The notes: generated by a model from the sequence alone, not told the origin. DNA of 64,000 nt from JAYODZ01 sp965662735 (GCA_965662735.1 CBFIIU010000001.1:175444-239443); one strand, 5' to 3'; positions 34,863 to 45,800 are shown, numbered from the stretch's first letter. Made by a program: numbers and translations.

Positions 34863-36095
34863 ATGTCAGATTTTGATGTTGTGATTATCGGCGGGGGTGC
34901 TGCAGGCCTTGCGACCGCGGCGGGCTTATTGCGTCGCCAAAAAACCTTATCGATTGCGATTATTGATGGCAGCGAGGCGCATTATTATCAGCCCGGATGG
35001 ACCATGGTCGGTGGCGGTGTGTTTGATCCAGCAGTGACCGCGCGGGCGACAGCACAGGTGATCCCCAAGGGCGTTAAATGGATCCGCGCCCATGTGACCC
35101 GACTCATGCCTCAGAAAAACACGGTTGTTTTGGCGGATAAAAGTCTCGTGACCTATCAACAGCTGGTGGTCTGTCCGGGTCTTAAGCTCGATTGGGACGC
35201 TGTAGCAGGGCTTCCAGAAGCGTTAGGGAAGAATGGCGTGACCTCTAATTATCGATTTGATTTAGCGCCCTACACCTGGCAACTCGCTAATAGCTTGCGA
35301 GGCGGAAAGGCGATCTTTACCCAGCCCCCAATGCCGATTAAATGCGCGGGGGCGCCCCAAAAGGCGATGTATCTGACGGCTGATCGCTTCAAGCGGCGGG
35401 GTGTTTTGTCGAATATCGATATAGAGTTTTGTAATGCGGGCGGCGTATTATTTGGCGTGGCGGATTATGTTCCAGCGCTGATGACCTATGTTGAAAAATA
35501 TGGCGCGGCATTGTCCTTTAATCATAATCTGGTCGCCATTGATGGCGCGGCGCAAAAAGCATGGTTCTCTGTGACAGATGGCAAGAAAACCAAAGAAGTT
35601 GAGAAGTCATTTGATATGATCCATGTCTGTCCGCCACAAACAGCGCCGGATTTCATTAAGAAAAGCCCTCTGGCTGATGCCGCGGGTTGGGTGGATGTGG
35701 ATCACGAAACGCTGCGACATACGAAGTATGAGAATATTTTTGGGTTGGGTGATGCGACCTGTACCCCCAATGCGAAAACGGCCGCTGCCGCCCGCAAACA
35801 AGCGCCTGTGGTCGCCACAAATATCGTGCACGCGATGGGCAAGTCGAAACATCAAGCTGTTTATGATGGTTATGGCTCATGCCCGCTGACGGTTGAGCGT
35901 GGTCGAATTGTATTGGCCGAATTTGGCTATGGTGGAAAGATCATCCCGACATTTCCGACATGGCTCGTGCAGGGTTTGGTCGCCACGCGCCGATCTTGGT
36001 TTTTAAAATCGCGTATATTGCCCTGGGTTTATTGGAACTTAATGCTGCGCGGCATTGAATGGTTTGCGAATCCGGTTTTGCGTTCATCTAAATGA
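34863..36095 (+). CDS. Sulfide:quinone oxidoreductase, type II (SQOR-like)
   Basis: A 410-residue FAD enzyme that oxidises sulfide and passes electrons to quinone at the membrane. The FAD fold is VVIIGGGAAGLATAAGLL, followed by YYQPGWTMVGGG, a signature of the type shared with mitochondrial SQOR. PIKCAGAPQKAMYL carries one catalytic Cys; the second is probably in GLGDATCTPNAKTAAA, although as recalled its place is shifted relative to human Cys379. The end PWVYWNLMLRGIEW is a membrane-binding amphipathic stretch. It sits between persulfide dioxygenase and SulP genes, supporting sulfide oxidation. SD AGAGGGGGG. Confidence 0.9.
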   Translation: MSDFDVVIIGGGAAGLATAAGLLRRQKTLSIAIIDGSEAHYYQPGWTMVGGGVFDPAVTARATAQVIPKGVKWIRAHVTRLMPQKNTVVLADKSLVTYQQLVVCPGLKLDWDAVAGLPEALGKNGVTSNYRFDLAPYTWQLANSLRGGKAIFTQPPMPIKCAGAPQKAMYLTADRFKRRGVLSNIDIEFCNAGGVLFGVADYVPALMTYVEKYGAALSFNHNLVAIDGAAQKAWFSVTDGKKTKEVEKSFDMIHVCPPQTAPDFIKKSPLADAAGWVDVDHETLRHTKYENIFGLGDATCTPNAKTAAAARKQAPVVATNIVHAMGKSKHQAVYDGYGSCPLTVERGRIVLAEFGYGGKIIPTFPTWLVQGLVATRRSWFLKSRILPWVYWNLMLRGIEWFANPVLRSSK

Positions 36096-36111
36096 TGTTG
36101 GGCTGACCCGA

Positions 36112-37878
36112 ATGGTGCGCCGTTATTTCCCAATATTAGACTGGGGTCGTAGCTATCACCGTGCGCAATTTGCCGATGACCTGACGGCAGCCCTTATTGT
36201 GACGATCATGTTGATCCCGCAATCACTGGCCTATGCTTTGCTGGCCGGCCTGCCGCCGCATTATGGTCTGTACGCGTCCATCCTGCCCCTGATTGCTTAT
36301 GCCTTAATGGGCTCGAGCCCAGCGCTCGCTGTCGGGCCCGTTGCGGTTGTCTCCCTGATGACAGCGGCGACGGTCGGACAAATTGCGGCCGCGGGGACGG
36401 CGGATTACATCACGGCGGCGATCGCCTTGGCCGCTTTGTCGGGGGGGCTCTTGACCCTCATGGGCTTATTTCGGCTGGGCTTTATCGCTAATTTCTTAAG
36501 CCATCCAGTGATTGCCGGGTTTATTACCGCGTCGGGGCTGATTATCGCGGCGGCGCAAGTGAAGCACCTGATTGCCGTTCCAATGAGCGGCCACACGCTG
36601 ATGGAAATCGGTCCTGCAATCCTGGCCGCTTGGCCAAATGCCAACCCGATCAGCCTGACGATCGGGGGTCTGACCATCGCGTTTTTGGTGTGGGTTCGTG
36701 TTGGCTTGAAGCGCACCTTGCAAGGTTTGGGGATGTCGGCCTATTGGGCGGGGCAAGTGACCAAGGCCGGGCCGGTTTTTGCGGTGATCGGCAGCAGTCT
36801 CGCAGTGGTTGCGCTGGAGCTTGAGACCAGCCTGCCTTTGGTGGGCGATATTCCGAACCATTTGCCACATTTGGCCGTGCCGATAATCTCGAGAGAGTTA
36901 CTCGCAGAACTTTTGCTTCCAGCTTTTTTAATCAGCCTCATCGGTTTCGTGGAATCGGTGTCGGTGGCGCGCACCTTAGGTGCGAAGAAACGCCAGCAAA
37001 TAGATCCAGATCAAGAATTGCGGGGGCTCGGCGCTGCAAATTTGGCGTCGGCATTTTCTTCAGGTTTTCCGGTGACAGGCGGCTTTGCTCGATCCGTCGT
37101 TAATTTTGATGCCGGCGCAGCGACGCCCGCTGCGGGAGCGTTCACGGCAATTGGCATTGCATTGGCCACGGTGTTTTTAGCCCCTTATTTATTTTACCTG
37201 CCCAAAGCAGTATTGGCCGCGACCATTATTGTTGCGGTTCTCTCGCTTGTCGATTTTTCGATCCTCAAGTCGAGTTGGCACTATTCTAAATCGGATTTCG
37301 CGGCGGTTAGCCTTACGATTTTATCAACCCTTTCCTTTGGTGTCGAAATCGGGGTGTCGGTCGGGGTGGTGAGTTCCATTTTGCTCTATTTGGCCAAGAC
37401 CAGCTCTCCGCATTTGGCGGAAATTGGATTAGTGCCGGGCACCCAGCATTTTCGCAATGTGCACCGCCACCAGGTGATCACCAGCCCCCATATTCTATCG
37501 GTGCGCCTCGATGAAAATATGTTCTTCGTGAATGCCGCAAGTCTGGTGCAATTTATCGACGCCCGTCGCGCTCAGTCGCCGGATATCTCTGATATTGTTC
37601 TAAATTGCAGTTCGATTAGCCTGATTGATGGTTCAGCACTTGAAACACTTGAGATCCTGAATGACACGCTCCAGTCGCAAAATCGCCGCTTGCATTTGAC
37701 GGAAGTCAAAGGGCCGGTAATGGATCGTCTGCAACGTGCGCATTTCCTGAAAAATCTGTCTGGCGAGGTGTTTTTAAGCCAATTCGAGGCGATGATGAAG
37801 CTCGATCCCGAAACCTATCGTGATCATGCGATCGCCGTGGCTGCGCCTCAAAAGGTTGAGGATGGAAGCCATATTTAG
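36112..37878 (+). CDS. SulP family anion transporter with STAS domain
   Basis: A 588-residue inner-membrane transporter. The SulP part has about 12-14 helices with the family segment ALIVTIMLIPQSLAYALLAGLPPHYGLYASILP near the start and the SGFPVTGGFARSVVNFDAGA motif mid-protein. The C-terminal STAS domain begins near ILSVRLDENMFFVNAASL and has LNCSSISLIDGSALETLE. SulP proteins move sulfate, bicarbonate or other anions. Next to persulfide dioxygenase and SQR, export of sulfite or sulfate is plausible, but direction is inferred. The ATG at 36112 is chosen because the frame start at 36055 overlaps the end of the SQR gene. Confidence 0.9.
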   Translation: MVRRYFPILDWGRSYHRAQFADDLTAALIVTIMLIPQSLAYALLAGLPPHYGLYASILPLIAYALMGSSPALAVGPVAVVSLMTAATVGQIAAAGTADYITAAIALAALSGGLLTLMGLFRLGFIANFLSHPVIAGFITASGLIIAAAQVKHLIAVPMSGHTLMEIGPAILAAWPNANPISLTIGGLTIAFLVWVRVGLKRTLQGLGMSAYWAGQVTKAGPVFAVIGSSLAVVALELETSLPLVGDIPNHLPHLAVPIISRELLAELLLPAFLISLIGFVESVSVARTLGAKKRQQIDPDQELRGLGAANLASAFSSGFPVTGGFARSVVNFDAGAATPAAGAFTAIGIALATVFLAPYLFYLPKAVLAATIIVAVLSLVDFSILKSSWHYSKSDFAAVSLTILSTLSFGVEIGVSVGVVSSILLYLAKTSSPHLAEIGLVPGTQHFRNVHRHQVITSPHILSVRLDENMFFVNAASLVQFIDARRAQSPDISDIVLNCSSISLIDGSALETLEILNDTLQSQNRRLHLTEVKGPVMDRLQRAHFLKNLSGEVFLSQFEAMMKLDPETYRDHAIAVAAPQKVEDGSHI

Positions 37879-37929
37879 ACGAATTGCGCGTTGCGTTTAC
37901 TTGATCGGTGGCGTATATGATGGGGCAAT

Positions 37930-38005
37930 GCCGGTATAGCTCAGTTGGTAGAGCATCTGATTTGTAATCAGAGGGTCCGCGGTTCAAGTCCGTGTGCCGG
38001 CACCA
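37930..38005 (+). tRNA. tRNA-Thr (anticodon TGT)
   Basis: A 76-base tRNA with encoded CCA. GCCGGTA pairs with TGCCGGC (one G-T), the D arm is standard, the anticodon loop in CTGATTTGTAATCAG reads TGT, and the T arm contains GGTTCAAGTCC. Its CCA is also the first bases of the 16-bp repeat that follows. Confidence 0.97.
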
Positions 38006-38050
38006 TTTTTCCTAAATACCATTTTTCCTAAATGCCATTTTTCCTAAATG
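38003..38050. repeat. 16-bp triple repeat abutting the tRNA-Thr 3' end
   Basis: Three copies of CCATTTTTCCTAAATG (the first ends in A) stand in direct tandem at 38003, 38019 and 38035. The first copy begins with the CCA of tRNA-Thr. The T run in the first copy may help end the tRNA transcript. Confidence 0.92.
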
Positions 38051-38265
38051 CCGTATCCCCTCAGTATTGGTCTGAGTGGCCAGCCTGTGCTGGGCGTTAC
38101 GATCCGACATTTCGGCGCTCACACCCGTCCCGATTTCACCCACAGAGTTTAATGTTTAATTTTTACTGATTTACTCTGAGTTTGAGATCAAGTGCCTTGT
38201 TAAATAGTTGGAACTGTCCCTAACTTCCGTCATTCCGCAACAAAAAAATAAAAAAGGAATGTAGA

Positions 38266-39432
38266 ATGACTTCAATTGATGCCAGTAAATTCGATGATCG
38301 CCTAAAAAAATTGGGTCTGCCTCACGATGCTTTCAATCGACCAGGTTGCTCGCGGCTCTTTGCGTTTCATGACTATCAAGGCTTTTCTAAGCTCGTACAA
38401 ATGCCACGTCTCAAAAAGGCAGAGCCGAGCTCACTTGCGACCCTCGTGAGTCGTTATAAAAATTTCAATGACGTCCCGACGACCGACGTCATCACCTGTG
38501 TTGCCCGAAGTTTGGCTGGCCTCGAGGAAGACATTCCAAATGAATTTAAAGAATATATTGACGAGCGCCTTCGTGGCGCTTGGTGCGTCCGGTTGCATCT
38601 TGCAAAAAATGTCATCGTTACCAAAGACAACCCCCTGATCATCGATACAGGCCACGCACTGGCTTCCTTCGGTCGGGTCACGGTTGAAGAGGGTGGCTAT
38701 ATTGAAATCCGGACGAATGCCGTGTTCAACGCGCAAGTGATGGAGGGTAAATCGTCTGAAGACGTCTTTAGAATTTTCGGCACCTCAGGCCGAGATGGCA
38801 CACTCGGAAAATCCGGCGTGAATGGGACCAATGGTCAACCCGGTACGCCAGGCCATTGCAGCAGTTGCGGCATTTCCGGCGCCGGTGGGGGTGTTGGCTC
38901 GGCAGGTGGTAATGCGGGTAATGGGACCGTCGGTGGCGATGGCCAAAATGGGCAAGATGGCCCGACCGTGAAAATTAACATTGACGATTTAATGATGGAT
39001 GCGTCGCTGGTGCTGCGCGGTGGTGCTGGCGGCAATGGCGGCAATGGCGGACATGGGGGTAATGGCGGCATCGGGGGTGATGGCGGGCCATATGTTCAAT
39101 GCACGGCTGAATATACGAGCGGCGGTGACGGTGGTGCTGGCGGCAATGGCGGAGATGGCGGCAATGGCGGCACTGGCGGCAATGGCGGCTCTGTTGTCGT
39201 TCACTATAAAACATCTGGAAAATACCAGTGCGTTGGCAATGTTCTTAAAGCTCTCGGCGGAAAAGGCGGCAATGGCGGCGTTGTTGGTTCGGGTGGCCAT
39301 GGCGGACGTAGCGGCGGCGATGGGGCCAAAGCGGGGAATAGTGGCAATGCCGGTTCTATTGCGGGGCGGAATGGTCGCGATGGCTCGAATGGCGAAGGCG
39401 GAACAATCGATATCAACCCAGAAACTGAATAA
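38266..39432 (+). CDS. Collagen-like/polyglycine repeat protein, unknown function
   Basis: A 388-residue protein without a signal peptide. Residues 1-170 form a globular domain that was not recognised; its end looks beta-rich (LIIDTGHALASFGRVTVEEG). Residues 172-197 are strict collagen-like G-X-Y triplets (GTSGRDGTLGKSG). Three glycine-asparagine arrays follow (about 203-234, 252-309 and 332-380) with repeated GGNGG units, separated by short beta-like stretches such as VKINIDDLMMDASLVLRG. GGX arrays of this kind form polyglycine-II helices in phage adhesins and similar structures. Codon use in the arrays is repetitive (GGCAATGGC). It is 400 bases upstream of the giant SpvB/Rhs gene on the same strand, so a joint surface or adhesion role is possible. 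Confidence 0.75.
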   Translation: MTSIDASKFDDRLKKLGLPHDAFNRPGCSRLFAFHDYQGFSKLVQMPRLKKAEPSSLATLVSRYKNFNDVPTTDVITCVARSLAGLEEDIPNEFKEYIDERLRGAWCVRLHLAKNVIVTKDNPLIIDTGHALASFGRVTVEEGGYIEIRTNAVFNAQVMEGKSSEDVFRIFGTSGRDGTLGKSGVNGTNGQPGTPGHCSSCGISGAGGGVGSAGGNAGNGTVGGDGQNGQDGPTVKINIDDLMMDASLVLRGGAGGNGGNGGHGGNGGIGGDGGPYVQCTAEYTSGGDGGAGGNGGDGGNGGTGGNGGSVVVHYKTSGKYQCVGNVLKALGGKGGNGGVVGSGGHGGRSGGDGAKAGNSGNAGSIAGRNGRDGSNGEGGTIDINPETE

Positions 39433-39442
39433 ATTCTGAGGG

Positions 39443-39551
39443 GCAGTGTTTTAGACAGGAAGTTGAAACGGGCACTTTGCACATCATCCCATGCGATGCG
39501 TCATGTCTCGCGGGATCGGCAAAGTGCTCGCCTGTCGCCGAAAACGCTGTC
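39443..39551. other. Nested imperfect inverted repeat (possible structured RNA or terminator)
   Basis: Outer arms contain CAGTGTTTT plus GACAGG on the left and CCTGTC plus AAAACGCTG on the right. Inside them GCACTTTGC (39472-39480) pairs perfectly with GCAAAGTGC (39519-39527), and inside those ATCCC pairs with GGGAT. The whole can fold as one long interrupted hairpin of about 109 bases just after the Gly-rich gene. No T run follows at once, so an ordinary terminator is not certain. Confidence 0.6.
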
Positions 39552-39607
39552 GGAGCGTAATGTCGGTCCTTTATTGTCTTAGATCGTCTTGGTGAGGTCC
39601 TTTTTAA

Positions 39608-39635
39608 GAGGCCTGTTTTGTGAGGCCTGTTTCGG
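39608..39635. repeat. 14-bp tandem duplication
   Basis: GAGGCCTGTTTTGT is followed directly by GAGGCCTGTTTCGG, two mismatches. Confidence 0.8.
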
Positions 39636-39697
39636 CTTCGTGTATTTGGCCGGCGTGGCGATACAGGCGTGGTGATCCAGAGAAATGGTGGTTTTCA

Positions 39698-39721
39698 ACA
39701 TCACTTAAAACATCACTTTGA
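39698..39721. repeat. 12-bp tandem duplication
   Basis: ACATCACTTAAA is followed directly by ACATCACTTTGA. Confidence 0.7.
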
Positions 39722-39823
39722 AATATCCCTGATACGCTTTTGAGCGTTGCGGCCGTGTGGTCTGCGTGCTTGTTGAATAACTGAAATCAATACGCTTAAC
39801 CGCGAAAAATAATACTAAAAGAG

Positions 39824-39833
39824 GGGTTAACCC
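39824..39833. promoter_or_regulatory. GGGTTAACCC palindrome abutting the start codon
   Basis: A perfect 10-bp palindrome overlaps the likely ribosome-binding bases AGAGGGG and ends at the base before the ATG at 39834. It could be a regulator site or hinder ribosome binding. Confidence 0.4.
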
Positions 39834-42800
39834 ATGTTTTCGTATCTCAGATTCTATCTTCTCCTGGCAACTTTAGCGATCAGCTGTGTGGCCCCTCATG
39901 CGCAAGCCGAAACCGGCCTGCCGCATGCCTTACCGGGATCTTTTTCGGTTTCCGCAAAAGGCTCGGCGGCCTACACGATGCCCCTGAAGATTGTTCCGGC
40001 AACCTCGCCTCCGCGCTTATCTTTGCAATATGACAGTGGCGCAGGGCGCAGCCATGTCGGTGTGGGATGGAAAATTGGCGGTCTACAGAGCATAAAATTA
40101 TGTCGTCGAACGCGGCGACAAGATGGAATCTGGGGGAATATAAGTCTGAATGAAGGCGCAGATCGCTATGCAGAAAATCGCTTCTGTTTGAATAGTCTGC
40201 GGTTAGTTGCTGTCTCTGGGGCTTATGGCGCCGACGGCACAGAGTATCAAACGGAACAATTTGGTGGATCTCGCATTCGCAGTATTGGTCGATGCGGCAA
40301 CGGCCCGTGTGGGTTTCAAGTTCATCTGAAATCGGGGGTCAAATTGGTCTTTGGCATTGCGAAAGATGCACTGTTGCAGATCGATAATGGTGATGTTCTC
40401 GCTTGGGGGCTATCGCAAAAGATAGATCTCAAAGGCAATGCGGTCGATTACCACTATGAGGCCGATGGAAATATTTTATACCCCAAAACCATTCAATATG
40501 GCGGAAACGTAAAGACTAAGGATGTGCACAATCGAGAGATTGAATTTCAATATGCGCCAGCAAACTATCAGGCTTCCCAGCCACGATATGTTGGCACGGG
40601 CGGCGTGTTTATTGAAAGGAAAAGACTTTTAAAGTCGATCACTTCATCGCTTCAGGGGAAGGTTATTTACACCTACCTCCTCAACCAAAAATTCAACCCC
40701 ACGGTGAATGATTACCAACTCATTGATGTGAAGCTGTGTGCCAAGCAAGATCAGCTTTTATGCTATCAGCCCTCGACCTTCACCTATCCCGAGAACCAAG
40801 CGGATTTACCGATCGGGTTTAAGCAAACCGGATCCGTTTCATTGGGGACAAGCTCAGGCAAATGGTTAGATACGCGTCTGATTGTGATGGATAAGCGGGG
40901 GACAGGCTTTAACGGCGTCGCGGTGATTACGCGTGAAAATGATGACGCCATTTTACGGTTTGCCCCTTCGGATAAAGACGGAAACTTTAGTCCCGTCGAG
41001 GGGCAGGGTGTGTCTTTGGATGCCTTCGGGGATCAAGATAATCCTTTTCCGTTTCTCCTGATGGATAAAAACGGCGACGGTCTCGAAGATCTTGTCAAAA
41101 TTTACAAGGGCTCTGATGGAACCACACTGGCTCAGGCCTATTTAAGCGTCGCGCAGTCGGATGATTTTCAACGTGAGCCGCGCGTCGAAAAACTAGACGA
41201 CACTTATGTCGCGAAGGGTGATCAAAAACCGACCTATCTGAACCGCGACCTCAATGGGGATGGGCTGCAAGATTTAATTCAAATGAAGCCCTTACCATCG
41301 CAAGGGGGGCGCCCATCAACCTATAACATGATCGCCTTTTACTCGTCATCTGAGGGGGGCTTCCCGACACGTGTCGAGATCAATCCGCAGATCAAAGGCG
41401 ATGTGGCTCCGGTTCAAAATCAGTCCATTAACTTTGTCGATACAAATGGCGACCGGCTCTCTGATTTTTTTCTTCTGGGCTCAGGCGAGTCCTTCTCCGG
41501 TCAGTCAGATGTTCCCAAAAAATTCGATGTGTACGCCTCGGCCCTTTATAATCAGCAATCTGTCTTATTGGGCCCTGAGGCAGGCAAGCAGAACCTTGTT
41601 CGGCTGGGCGATAATGCGGATTGGGAAGCGATCCCCGCCTATAAATGGACTGATTTCAATCGCGACGGGCTGAAGGATCTCGTCCTCTTCCGGTATGAAG
41701 CCAATACGCCGATCAAGGGCGAGATTTGGATTAATCAAGGCAAATCATTCTCGCTCATGTTGCTGCCGCCGACGGACCCCAAGAATATCACGGAACCCTT
41801 TATTGCGAGTCAGGGACCGGAAGATAAGGATTTAGTCCGCAGCTCCCAGTTTATTGATATGACGGCAAATGGGCGAGAAGATCTGGTGATCTATCAAGGG
41901 GGAACCAAACAACCCACCAGTGAGACGAATACGTGGTTTGAAATTTATGCGCATACTGGAAAAAGTTTCAGTTATCGCGGGCGTTCGCCAACCTTTGGCG
42001 CTGACACGCGCAATGTTATTATTGATCTCAGAGCGGACGGGGTGGGAGACATTGTCTCGGTTAAACAAGACAATGATGAATTAACGCTCACCAGCTGGAT
42101 CAATCTAAATAATCCGCAGTATATAACAATCGAGAAGATCGAAAATGGCCTTGGGGCATCGATCGACGTTGCTTATGCGTTAAACACGGGAGACGATGCG
42201 GTATCGGACGCAACCAATGTGACCGACCCGCCCAAAGCAGTTTCCTTTCCGCTTATAAAATTGAACCGACCCCGTCGGTTGGTGACGCAAAGTGTTCAAA
42301 ATAATGGTGTCAGTGCGCCTTATGCATCCAATGTGGTGACCCAATATGCGTATATGGGGTCGATTTTCGATCGGCTCGACTGGACATTTTTAGGGTTTCA
42401 ACGCGTGAATAAGAGCGCTCCCGCGCATCATCAACGCGTGGAGCGCGACTATTATCTCGATTTTCCACTGACCGGCACGATTGAGAGTGAAAGGGTGTTT
42501 GATACACAAGAAAATGCGCTTTTATCAGAGAAAATTTACCGAAACAGCATCGTCGATATCTATCCCAAAGCTACTCCGAAAGTGGTGTCGGCGCGCGCTA
42601 GCCAGCACGAAACGCGCGTCTATAAGAGCGTTGCTGGGGAAAATTCAACAGAGCCCGAAATTTCATTGCGGCGCACGACGACCTTTAATTATGCACCGTT
42701 TCAGACGCCAGATGGCTTTTTTGGCAATGTGCTATCGACGTCGCAAACCATTAATGACTCTCCGAAGATTTTGTATCGATGCTTTACGTATCGTAATGAA

Positions 42801-45800
42801 ATGACCGAAAAAAATTGGGTGATCGGTCTTCCAACTGGAAAATTAGCGACCCAAGCGCCGTCATGCGCAAAATTTACAGATCCCGACACCTATCAGTGGG
42901 ATCCCCAACACGATATTAAATTCTCGATCACTCGTTATACCGCAGATGGCGCCTATAATGTCCGCTCGAGATCCATCTATAATGATCAGATCAAGGGCTT
43001 TAACGGGACAGAGTACACCTATACGGGCAGAGGTTTTCTGGCGACGAGCGTCAGCCATTCGGCTTTTGCTAATCAAAAAGGCGTCTATACGGGTGATGAT
43101 CAGATCATCCGGCAGAGTAATGATTATGATGGGTTCGGCTATGTGAAAAGCCGCACCGTGACGGGAAACGGTTTGCAATTCACGACTACCGAAGACACGG
43201 ATCCGCGTTTTGGCATTGCGATCATGGAGACCCTGCCGAACGGACATCGCCTGAAGACCACCCTAAATGATCTTGGCATCATTACCGGTCACTATACGAC
43301 GAACCCCAGTAATAAGCTGGTTTTAGCCACGACGATTGATGCCAAAACAGTGTCATCTGGTGGCTTTGTGTCGGAAGACCGCGTCCGCGTCAATTGGGAT
43401 AACGACGATCCCGCAAGCTGGCCGTTGCAACGTAAATATTATGATGGCACGCATAATTTATATCTCCACGAGCGTAGTTTTGGTGGCCAGATCTTTATCG
43501 AAGGAACGAAAAGGTGGCGCGATAGCAAAACCGGATATGTGACCCGAAAATTCCAGCCGTCCTTTAACAATGACCCTGAGAGCGAACACTATTTCTCTGA
43601 TATTGAGTATGGCTCTCGCGCGGAAGTGTCCTCAATCAAACGGAGTGATGGATATACAATTGATGTTCAGCGCTCCTACGAGGATGGTCATTTAAAAGTT
43701 GACCTGTTCGGCCCCGATCCAAGAGCAGGACAGGGCTTACCGGATGTCGATGATGACGGTCTTGCCTTGCGGGTTTCTCATTTGCAAGATTTTGTAAACT
43801 TGTCAGAAACGGTCTCCTTGCCAGATCAAACGCATACGCGCACGAATTACAGCCTGCTGCAAATTGATCAAACGCGGACAGATTTTAGAGGTTTAGTGAC
43901 CAAAAGCGATATGACGTCGGCTGGTTTCATCCACTGCTTGTCGTCACCCGACACAGGACAAGTTTGCAATGAACGCAATGGTCGCGGTGAAATTACAGCG
44001 CAGGCTTATGCCGACGGCACCCGCGTGACTTATTTTTATGATGGCATTGGACGTCAACAGAAAATTCATTCGACCAGCCCCTCAGGACAACAGGTCGAGA
44101 CCGTTTATGAATATGATCAAGAACGCTCCGGATATTTCAATAAGGGCTATGTGACGACCATTCGTCGAGGCGATGTGCGTACTGAGCTGGATTATGATTT
44201 AGCTGGAAATGTCGTGCGGCGCAGTGTTGTGAGCCCAAATCATACGAACACATTTAAATATGCGTATAATGCCTTGTCCAACCTCATTTCGATTACCTAT
44301 CCCGATGGCAGTGAGGTGCGCCATAGCTATGATCCTGTGTCGACTACGTTACAGTCGATCGCGTATTATGATGCAAATGGTCGGGCCGTGCCGGAGGCCT
44401 CCGTTTCCTTTTCGGATTACACTGCGCTCGCTTTACCGCAGAAAATCACCTATGGCGACAACCGACTGCGCGCGGAGTACAGCTTCGATGCCTGGGGTAA
44501 ATTTCTGGGCGATAAGCTCACAAACATTACGAGTGGGCAGCTCGTTGCCCAAAATACCTATGAGTATAATAAGGCCGGTAAACTCATTCGCCGGAAAAGT
44601 TTAAATCGGCCGGATCAAACCTTTGTGTATGACGCCAATGCACGGCTGATCGGCGCGAAAGGGATTGGGTCGAGCGGGGATCAGATCAATTACGCCTATG
44701 ATCCGAATAATAATATGATCCGCAAGTCATCGCTGGCCTTCACGATTGATGACCACACAAACCGTACCCTCGCAGTGGAAGAAGACGGCCGACCAGTGTG
44801 GAAAATAGACTATAATGCGAGTGGGTTTCCGACACGTAAAAAAGGTCCGGGCCAAGAAATTGACTACTCCTACACGCCTGATCGACGATTGGCGTTGATT
44901 GCGCAGGGCGGCAAGGCAACGCGCTATACTTATGGGCCGAATGCCTCTGTCTTCAGCCAATTATTCTTAAATAATGAGCATATTGAACAAGAGCGTATTT
45001 TCGTGGGCAGTGGCTTCGAGATCATCCGCTCGGGGGATCAAGAAATTATCCTGAAAAAAATAGGCGATGGGAAACGCGTATTTTTCGAGGTGGCCGATGG
45101 CGGGAAAAACACCAAAGTCCAGTATCTTTTCTCTGACCGACAAGGCAACCTCACCCACATCCTGGATGCGCAGAGCCTAAAGGTATCAGATCAATGGGTG
45201 TATCAGCCCTATGGAACGCCTCTTAAACTCAGTCAAACTCAAGGTGGTGTGAACGGTCCCGAGTTTATCGGAAAAAGGTGGGACGAGAACACGCAGCTCT
45301 ATGATTTTGGTCCACGTAATTATGATCCGGCGATGAGCCGCTTCATCATGCCGGACGCCGCGTCGCAATATAGCTCGGCCTATGTTTATGGTTCCGGGGA
45401 TCCGCTTTCTGGCAAAGATACAACCGGCCTGTTTTTCATCATCGATGATATTTTAGAAGCGCTCGCGGCGACCATTGTAACGGAAGCGGTTCAGCAAGCC
45501 GCCACGACCATGGTTGCTGCGGCAAGTGAAGCGGCGGCCTCATCCGTTACCACCGATGTGGCAACCGGAATTTCAACGGCCGGCGAGGCGGCGACCCAAA
45601 GTGCTGTTGTGGCGTCGACCTCTGTTGCGGCAGGCGTCGCGGAAGGTGCATCAGACATCACAGCCGCCACAGCCGGCTCTGAGATTGTGAGCGCCGGTGA
45701 GTTGCCTACATCCATCGCAACAACCGAAGGCAATGTTCTCTCGGAAATCACGGCGGATTCAACGGCAGGATCGAGTAGTTTAGACACAGGCTCCGAGCTG

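Larger units (their letters stand above)
39433..39833. other. 401-bp spacer between the Gly-rich and SpvB/Rhs genes
   Basis: No ORF is supported. It holds a nested inverted repeat (39443-39551), two small tandem duplications (39608-39635, a 14-bp unit; 39698-39721, a 12-bp unit), a short hairpin ACGCT/AGCGT at 39734-39747, an AT-rich stretch near 39805-39819 that may include a -10 element, and a palindrome against the next start codon. Confidence 0.6.

Noticed and set aside
37706..37987. Minus-strand frame over the tRNA-Thr and SulP end
   Set aside because: It runs through a tRNA gene and has no support.
38003..38050. Possible CRISPR array after tRNA-Thr
   Set aside because: The 16-bp copies are directly adjacent with no unique spacers and no cas genes nearby; it is a plain tandem repeat.
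38835..39300. Antisense Pro-rich and Ala-rich frames over the Gly-rich gene
   Set aside because: They arise from the GGC-rich repeats read in other frames; the sense frame has collagen-like periodicity and an N-terminal domain.
38999..39439. Plus-strand Ala/Met-rich frame inside the Gly-rich gene
   Set aside because: It is the shifted reading of the GGCAATGGC repeat, with no ribosome site.
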